From positions 21,046 to 32,302 of the forward strand of contig DAOSBX010000040.1 in the NCBI GenBank assembly GCA_035361075.1: a DNA stretch of 11,257 bases, in the 5' to 3' direction. The position numbers and the translations under genes were made by a program. Below, piece after piece: positions 7,217 through 11,257 of the stretch. How positions within the stretch are numbered: the stretch's first letter is position 1; every line of letters begins with the position of its first letter. A model generated the notes under the pieces. That model was not told where the DNA came from and ran no database searches. It was given only the letters and a program-made list of their open reading frames with translations. The DNA is from Candidatus Hydrogenedens sp. Its GTDB lineage: Bacteria > Hydrogenedentota > Hydrogenedentia > Hydrogenedentales > Hydrogenedentaceae.

Positions 7217-7657
7217 ATGGATTTGAGTGGATTAAAATGGCCATTAATTATCCTCATTATTGTCGGAGTAGGCTGGCTTGCTTCCAGTGGCGGTGTCAAT
7301 TACATGATTAAAAATTTTACCAAGGCTGTACCAGGACAAGATGCACAACGGGACAAAATAGATGAAGCTGGACTTACACGCGTCGCAGGTTACCTGATGA
7401 TGCTTTTGCGATGGGAACGAGCAAAAGATGTCCTCGAACTTACAATCCAGCGATATGGCAACAGTGGTGCTAATTATTGGTACAATATGTACCGCCTTTC
7501 TAAATGCTATGAGAAGTTAGAACGTTATCAAGAAGCATACAATATCCTGCGTGATTTAGCACAATTAAATGCACATCAATACGATGAACGTGTGCCAGAG
7601 TTTGATAACCTCAACCTCAGGGCAAGTAAACTCAAAGAAGTCCATGATTTAAGATAA
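7217..7657 (+). CDS. Small membrane-anchored TPR-like protein
   Basis: A 146-residue protein with a consensus ribosome-binding site. A hydrophobic segment (residues 8-25) anchors it. The rest is helical and resembles two or three tetratricopeptide-type helix pairs: about 52-82 (LTRVAGYLMMLLRWERAKDV) and 86-118 (with LSKCYEKLERYQEAYNILR). The second unit fits the TPR pattern of Gly/Ala, Tyr and Ala positions well; the first is more diverged. It carries no catalytic motif and is probably a scaffold for protein contacts at the membrane. It sits between the zinc-finger membrane protein and the rRNA methyltransferase, with only 4 nt to the start of the latter, so it belongs to the same transcript. 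I do not recognise a named family. The orientation of the soluble part is uncertain. Confidence 0.82.
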   Translation: MDLSGLKWPLIILIIVGVGWLASSGGVNYMIKNFTKAVPGQDAQRDKIDEAGLTRVAGYLMMLLRWERAKDVLELTIQRYGNSGANYWYNMYRLSKCYEKLERYQEAYNILRDLAQLNAHQYDERVPEFDNLNLRASKLKEVHDLR

Positions 7658-7661
7658 CTTG

Positions 7662-8372
7662 ATGGAAAACAATGTAATTTTTGGTCGAATACCCGTCTTA
7701 ACCTGCCTCAAGGCAGGTCGTCGTGCAGTTTTCAAAATATATGTTCAGGAAGGTGTAACTATTCCAGGCTTAAACTATTGGGAAAGTTGTGTCCCTATTG
7801 AAAGAAAACCACGCGGTTATTTAGACCGCATAACTAAAAATGCTGTTCATCAAGGTATCGTCGCAGAAGTAGACCAATTCCCCATACTTCAACTCGACGA
7901 ATACCTAAAAAAACACATAGACCAAACAAAACGAATTGTAGTCCTTGACCATATTGAAGACCCACGAAACTTAGGAGCCATTATTCGTTCCGCTGTCGCA
8001 TTCAAAATCGACGCCATACTATTACCCCAAGAAGGAACAGCACCAATTACACCTATCGTCGTAAAGGCAAGCACTGGAGCGGTAGAATATGCCCAAATCA
8101 TTCAAACAAAAAGCACCCTACAAAGTGTTCGTAAATTAAAAGAACTCGGTTTCGGAATATATGCCCTCGATGCACACGGAGATAAAAAACTCAACGAGAT
8201 ACAATGGCAAAATAAGAACGTCCTGATCATCGGCGGTGAGGGGAAAGGCATCCGACCATTAATCAAACGCGAATGCGATTACATTATCTCAATTCCAACC
8301 TCACCACCTATTGAACAACTAAATGCCAGTGTCAGTGCCAGTATCGCTTTCTACACTATGACAATAACATAA
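7662..8372 (+). CDS. rlmB: TrmH/SpoU-family rRNA 2'-O-ribose methyltransferase, RlmB-like
   Basis: A 236-residue SPOUT methyltransferase using S-adenosylmethionine. The N-terminal 70 residues (NVIFGRIPVLTCLKAGRR onward) match the SpoU substrate-binding domain, which holds the rRNA. The catalytic knotted domain follows. Motif 1 is DPRNLGAIIRSA (100-111) with conserved Asn103 and Arg109. Motif 2 is KASTGAVE (135-142). Motif 3 is IIGGEGKGI (189-197) together with LNASVSASI (220-228). The best-known member, RlmB, methylates the 2'-OH of G2251 in the 23S rRNA peptidyl-transferase P-loop. Length and domain order fit RlmB, but TrmH-family paralogues look alike, so the exact target base is inferred. 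The usual Ser before the final Leu-Asn is Gln219 here, a mild deviation. ATG at 7662 is preferred over a TTG one codon earlier (7659). It lies 4 nt after the TPR gene stop, with a weak ribosome-binding site, suggesting coupling. Confidence 0.9.
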   Translation: MENNVIFGRIPVLTCLKAGRRAVFKIYVQEGVTIPGLNYWESCVPIERKPRGYLDRITKNAVHQGIVAEVDQFPILQLDEYLKKHIDQTKRIVVLDHIEDPRNLGAIIRSAVAFKIDAILLPQEGTAPITPIVVKASTGAVEYAQIIQTKSTLQSVRKLKELGFGIYALDAHGDKKLNEIQWQNKNVLIIGGEGKGIRPLIKRECDYIISIPTSPPIEQLNASVSASIAFYTMTIT

Positions 8373-8564
8373 ATTTGAACTTGATAAACGATACATTAGA
8401 AACAAACAAAAAATGTCTACCGTTGTTGCTAAAAATGATTGTATATCTATGCATCTTTTGTTCCTATCCGCCACCTGAAACGAATATAAGTAAAAAGCAC
8501 AGCATTCATCCATCAGGCAGATAACCTTTTTGCTTTTCCAACCTCTTCTTTGCTTTGATATGGA

Positions 8565-8571
8565 AGAAGGA
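8565..8571 (+). promoter_or_regulatory. Shine-Dalgarno site deciding the start of the phosphotransferase gene
   Basis: AGAAGGA lies 10 nt before the ATG at 8582. A TTG at 8555 would put this site inside the gene and add nine residues. The ATG is therefore favoured. Confidence 0.7.
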
Positions 8572-8581
8572 TAAAAATGCT

Positions 8582-10846
8582 ATGCGTTTTTGGTTAATTA
8601 ACAATGAGGAATTAGTTAATACATCCCGTATCGAAATTGGAGGAAAAGGATACGGGTTGGTGCAGATGAGAAGACAAGGATTAAGAGTGCCATTGTTCGG
8701 CATAATCAATACGGAAGGGGTTAAACGTAGGATTTGGCATACTCATCCTGAATTACAGCAAACATTATTATCATGGTGTGATGAAATATTACAGAAGTCC
8801 TCAAATATGAAGTTGGCAGTCCGTTCCTCCGCATGTGAAGAAGACCAAGAACACCGTTCATTTGCAGGTAAGTTCCTAACTGAGTTCATATCAAATGCAG
8901 ACGAACTTATTCCGACACTGGACAAGTTATGTGCACATTATGAAATGGTAATAGAAACAGAACATAATTACGTCGGTCCACGTGGACTTGCTATCATCTT
9001 GCAAGAATTTATTTCAGGAAAAATATCAGGAGTATGCTTTTCTGCTGAGCCAATCAATGCACATCCCGAAAAAGCATATTGCGAGATGGTCGTTGGCGAG
9101 AACAAGATGTTGGTTGATGGAGAAACACAGCCAACTCGGATTCTTTTTCACCCCTCCACTGCAGAACTAATAGAACTTCAAGAAGGAATCCATGGACCAA
9201 AACATATACCAGACCAGTTATTAGCAGAACTGTCAACTGGTTTAATAAAGATGGAATGGAACTATCGCACTGCTGTGGATATAGAATGGACATGGAACGA
9301 TGAAAACATCTGGTTTTTACAGGTTCGACCTATAACAGCAATCCATCCATCGCAAGAATTATACCCGACAAAATGTGCTACCTGTTGGTTCTTTGACCAA
9401 CGGTTTATCGAACCGATTACACCAATTACAAAAACAACTCTTATACCATTAATCCTTCGCAAAGCAATTGAAGAAGCACTAAGTATGCGTAAGAAAATTG
9501 AACCTGTAGAACCATATTACTTCGGCGGTCAAGTATACATTCCACATCAGGTATACTTCGATTTATTAGAAGGTTGTCCAAAATGGTGGCTTGCCTCCGA
9601 TTTGAAACTACTATTTCCTGACGATTGCGGTTGCCCACCACGACAAATGAAATTATTAGGTATACGCTTCTGGTTAGATGCCGTTCGTTCACTATTAGAA
9701 CACTGGCAAGATGCAATTTTTGTGCTACACCGATGGGAACAATGGAAAAAACAATTATCAGAAAAATTAAACCTATGGCGTGAAGAAGATTTGCCAGAAC
9801 AAACTTCGGAAGCATGGCTATCGCATTGGGAACAATGGCAAAAACTATCCGAAGAGTTCCTCGAAATACATCGTTGGGCTATCCTATGGTCAAGTTATGT
9901 ATATCGATTAGGCGGAAAATACATCGTGCACCGTAAGGAAAAACACTACCCTTCTATCACAACACACGCAAATTATATGCTAACCTCTTACCTATCCACA
10001 CGAGATGTAAAATTATTAAATACCATCCGCTCTGAATACTCACACCGTACAGAAAGCCTCGACTTCATGTCGCCACGATGGGGAGAATGGCTTTCTGGCG
10101 AGGAACAAAACCAATTCTTCGAAACACAACTCTTAGAAGAAAAATACGATCAACCTATAATACGAAACACAATGCAAAAAAAGGTTGGATGGTTATACCG
10201 CATTATCTCACGATTTATTCACCTCCGTGAAGAACAAAGATTCGAATGGGAAAAAATTCTATATATACAAAAAAAATTATTGAAAGAGGCTGGCAGAAAA
10301 TTAGCGGAAAAAGGAATATTAAACAACCAAAATCAAATTTGGTGGATCACATGGCAAGAACTAATAAACGCTCTAATAGAAGGAAAGCAGATAAACTTCA
10401 CAGACATCTCAACCCGAAAACATCAATGGTGTGTAGAACATACATTTCCAAAACCATCTTTTATAAATTATCATCCAGTCCCCCATATTGACAGAGAGAC
10501 CGATACATGGTACGGTTGGGGTATATCTGGCGGTAGAGTAAAAGGTACTGCGTATGTGACAAATAGCCCCACATCATTACCCACAGACATCCCTCACCCT
10601 CGCATACTCATAACAACCTGCTTAAACCCAGGCCAGACATGGTGCTTACAATATTGGGACGGCGTCCTACTTGAACGAGGTAGCGAACTATCACACCCCG
10701 CAATTATCGCACGAGAGATGAACATACCAATGATTGCCAATCTACCAGAAATCACACACAAACTCAACACAGGAGATGTTATCTATCTCGATGCCACTAA
10801 CGGCAAAGTAACCCGTATCCCTACCCCCACTAAAAACCCCCTATAA
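8582..10846 (+). CDS. PEP-synthase-related phosphotransferase with ATP-grasp and swivelling His domain, rifampicin-phosphotransferase-like architecture
   Basis: A 754-residue, probably cytoplasmic protein. Residues 1-255 are the ATP-grasp domain of the pyruvate phosphate dikinase/PEP synthase family: IGGKGYGL (Lys22), AVRSSACEED (Arg81), LQEFISGKISGVCFSAEP (140-157), DIEW (Glu235) and LQVRPIT (Gln247, Arg249). Residues 260-640 form a long central domain beginning with IEPITPITKTTL (276-287) and ending with HLREEQRFEWEK and a GRKLAEKGIL element, as in PEP-synthase-like and RPH proteins. Residues 645-745 are the mobile phosphohistidine domain: GISGGRVKGTAYV, then LERGSELSHPAIIAREMNIP with phospho-acceptor His705. 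The C-terminal TIM barrel that binds PEP or pyruvate is absent, so it cannot be a normal PEP synthase. RPH enzymes pass the beta-phosphate of ATP through this His to a substrate held by the central domain. The substrate here is unknown, and antibiotic inactivation is only one option. A 209-bp gap upstream suggests its own promoter, which I could not identify. Confidence 0.85.
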   Translation: MRFWLINNEELVNTSRIEIGGKGYGLVQMRRQGLRVPLFGIINTEGVKRRIWHTHPELQQTLLSWCDEILQKSSNMKLAVRSSACEEDQEHRSFAGKFLTEFISNADELIPTLDKLCAHYEMVIETEHNYVGPRGLAIILQEFISGKISGVCFSAEPINAHPEKAYCEMVVGENKMLVDGETQPTRILFHPSTAELIELQEGIHGPKHIPDQLLAELSTGLIKMEWNYRTAVDIEWTWNDENIWFLQVRPITAIHPSQELYPTKCATCWFFDQRFIEPITPITKTTLIPLILRKAIEEALSMRKKIEPVEPYYFGGQVYIPHQVYFDLLEGCPKWWLASDLKLLFPDDCGCPPRQMKLLGIRFWLDAVRSLLEHWQDAIFVLHRWEQWKKQLSEKLNLWREEDLPEQTSEAWLSHWEQWQKLSEEFLEIHRWAILWSSYVYRLGGKYIVHRKEKHYPSITTHANYMLTSYLSTRDVKLLNTIRSEYSHRTESLDFMSPRWGEWLSGEEQNQFFETQLLEEKYDQPIIRNTMQKKVGWLYRIISRFIHLREEQRFEWEKILYIQKKLLKEAGRKLAEKGILNNQNQIWWITWQELINALIEGKQINFTDISTRKHQWCVEHTFPKPSFINYHPVPHIDRETDTWYGWGISGGRVKGTAYVTNSPTSLPTDIPHPRILITTCLNPGQTWCLQYWDGVLLERGSELSHPAIIAREMNIPMIANLPEITHKLNTGDVIYLDATNGKVTRIPTPTKNPL

Positions 10847-10875
10847 TACACCTCTTCACTTTCTAAGTAATTGCA

Positions 10876-11025
10876 TCAAAACATATCACAAGCGTCCCAC
10901 GTATGATTAGAATACATACCCATCATCCCCACCGACGGAATAGCACAGATAAGACTGATAAGAACTATGGAACAAAACAGATAAAAAGTTCGTAATAGCA
11001 TGGTAAGTTGAACTAAAGAAAGCAT
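10876..11025 (-). CDS. Possible small hydrophobic peptide (weak candidate)
   Basis: An ATG at 11025 opens a 49-residue frame on the minus strand; a second in-frame ATG at 11001 gives 41 residues. The peptide begins with a hydrophobic stretch (LLRTFYLFCSIVLISLICA) that resembles a signal peptide or single membrane segment, followed by a short polar tail ending at TGA. There is no Shine-Dalgarno site at either start and no recognisable family. In AT-rich DNA such hydrophobic frames arise by chance, so this may be spurious or the remains of a decayed gene. Confidence 0.15.
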   Translation of the reverse strand: MLSLVQLTMLLRTFYLFCSIVLISLICAIPSVGMMGMYSNHTWDACDMF

Positions 11026-11117
11026 GAGAAGTACAGGAAAGATAGAATGGGGTAAATAGATACATCATTATTAATTCTGAATCTACCTTGTTATATACAT
11101 TTCAAAAAATTCATGTT

Positions 11118-11168
11118 AGGGGCAGGCACATAGGTCTTCCATTACATAAGACTCCTAAGTCTACCCCT
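11118..11168. repeat. Imperfect palindromic element with competing short helices
   Basis: AGGGG (11118-11122) can pair with CCCCT (11164-11168). Inside, TAGGTCTT (11131-11138) can pair imperfectly with AAGACTCCTA (11148-11157), or AGACT (11149-11153) with AGTCT (11158-11162). Two imperfect direct copies, TAGGTCTTCC and TAAGTCTACC (8 of 10 identical), lie at 11131-11140 and 11156-11165. It may be a structured RNA, a transcription end signal or one copy of a dispersed extragenic palindrome. Confidence 0.35.
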
Positions 11169-11181
11169 TTAGATAATCCCT

Positions 11182-11210
11182 CACAGGCACTCTTGCCTGT
11201 GTTACTTTTT
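11182..11210 (+). terminator. Possible intrinsic terminator (perfect 8-bp stem, 4-nt loop)
   Basis: CACAGGCA (11182-11189) and TGCCTGTG (11194-11201) form a perfect 8-bp stem with loop CTCT, followed by TTACTTTTT. The T-tract is interrupted and favours plus-strand transcription. It lies about 335 bp after the phosphotransferase stop, so it would end a long untranslated tail or an unseen RNA. It may instead be part of a dispersed palindromic repeat together with the element just upstream. Confidence 0.45.
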
Positions 11211-11257
11211 AACCACAAGCACGATGTTTTTGTTACTCTTTTTATCTCCGCCTACGC

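Larger units (their letters stand above)
10847..11257. other. Non-coding tail without a convincing gene
   Basis: These 411 bp follow the phosphotransferase gene. They are AT-rich up to about 11110 and hold only a weak minus-strand small ORF. From 11118 onward the DNA is rich in short inverted repeats, including a possible terminator. I see no tRNA, rRNA, mobile element or CRISPR unit. Confidence 0.6.

Noticed and set aside
8373..8581. Possible short peptide and promoter in the gap before the phosphotransferase gene
   Set aside because: A 21-codon frame from an ATG at 8413 has no ribosome-binding site. The -35/-10-like hexamers have wrong spacing, and a 7-bp A/T-rich inverted repeat around 8490-8537 has too large a loop for a terminator.
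9441..9815. Minus-strand open frame of 124 codons inside the phosphotransferase gene
   Set aside because: It is antisense to a protein with clear domain signatures on both sides. Its composition is that of a mirrored coding frame and no start signal is visible.
8582..10846. Annotation as phosphoenolpyruvate synthase (ppsA)
   Set aside because: The ATP-grasp and His domains match, but the protein ends right after the His domain and lacks the C-terminal PEP/pyruvate TIM barrel, and its central region is much longer than in PpsA.
11111..11251. Minus-strand frame of about 46 codons running through the palindromic tail region
   Set aside because: It has no ATG near its beginning and no ribosome-binding site. 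The palindromes explain the sequence better than a gene.

Overview
The window comes from a bacterial chromosome with visibly AT-rich DNA. Shine-Dalgarno sites, ATGA and TAATG gene overlaps, and an RlmB-type rRNA methyltransferase all say bacteria. The many proteins with one N-terminal membrane anchor and a large outer domain, and the TPR modules, fit a diderm (Gram-negative-type) environmental lineage. I cannot name the phylum from sequence alone. There is no sign of phage, insertion sequences, CRISPR or tRNA genes.

Left arm (1-4248, minus strand): three genes in one tightly coupled transcription unit. First comes a multi-spanning GT-C glycosyltransferase-like protein carrying a C-terminal block of about four TPRs. 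It overlaps by 4 nt a 494-residue membrane-anchored SGNH/GDSL hydrolase-like protein with a long N-terminal extension. That gene overlaps by 1 nt a third membrane-anchored protein, which runs off the left edge and may be another member of the same kind. A region of about 140 bp (4249-4387) separates this unit from the right arm and must hold divergent promoters.

Middle (4388-6756, plus strand): two further membrane-anchored SGNH-type proteins overlap by 4 nt. All three complete SGNH proteins keep the Ser, Gly, Asn and Asp/His blocks but diverge strongly from one another, so they are old paralogues and probably act on different bonds or steps. Together with the GT-C enzyme they look like a cell-envelope or extracellular glycan assembly and modification locus (adding or removing acyl groups). 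No MBOAT acyltransferase is visible in the window.

Right part (6776-8372, plus strand): a good sigma70-type promoter precedes a small B-box-like zinc-finger membrane protein, a small membrane-anchored TPR-like protein, and an RlmB/TrmH-family 2'-O-ribose methyltransferase, closely packed as an operon. After a 209-bp gap comes a 754-residue phosphotransferase-like protein (8582-10846). It has an N-terminal pyruvate-phosphate-dikinase ATP-grasp domain, a long central domain and a C-terminal swivelling His domain, but no PEP-binding TIM barrel. That is the architecture of rifampicin phosphotransferase and its uncharacterised relatives.

The last 411 bp hold no convincing gene. They contain a palindromic region with a possible intrinsic terminator and a weakly supported small ORF on the minus strand. 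The most interesting items are the divergent multi-SGNH/GT-C-TPR locus and the RPH-like phosphotransferase of unknown substrate.
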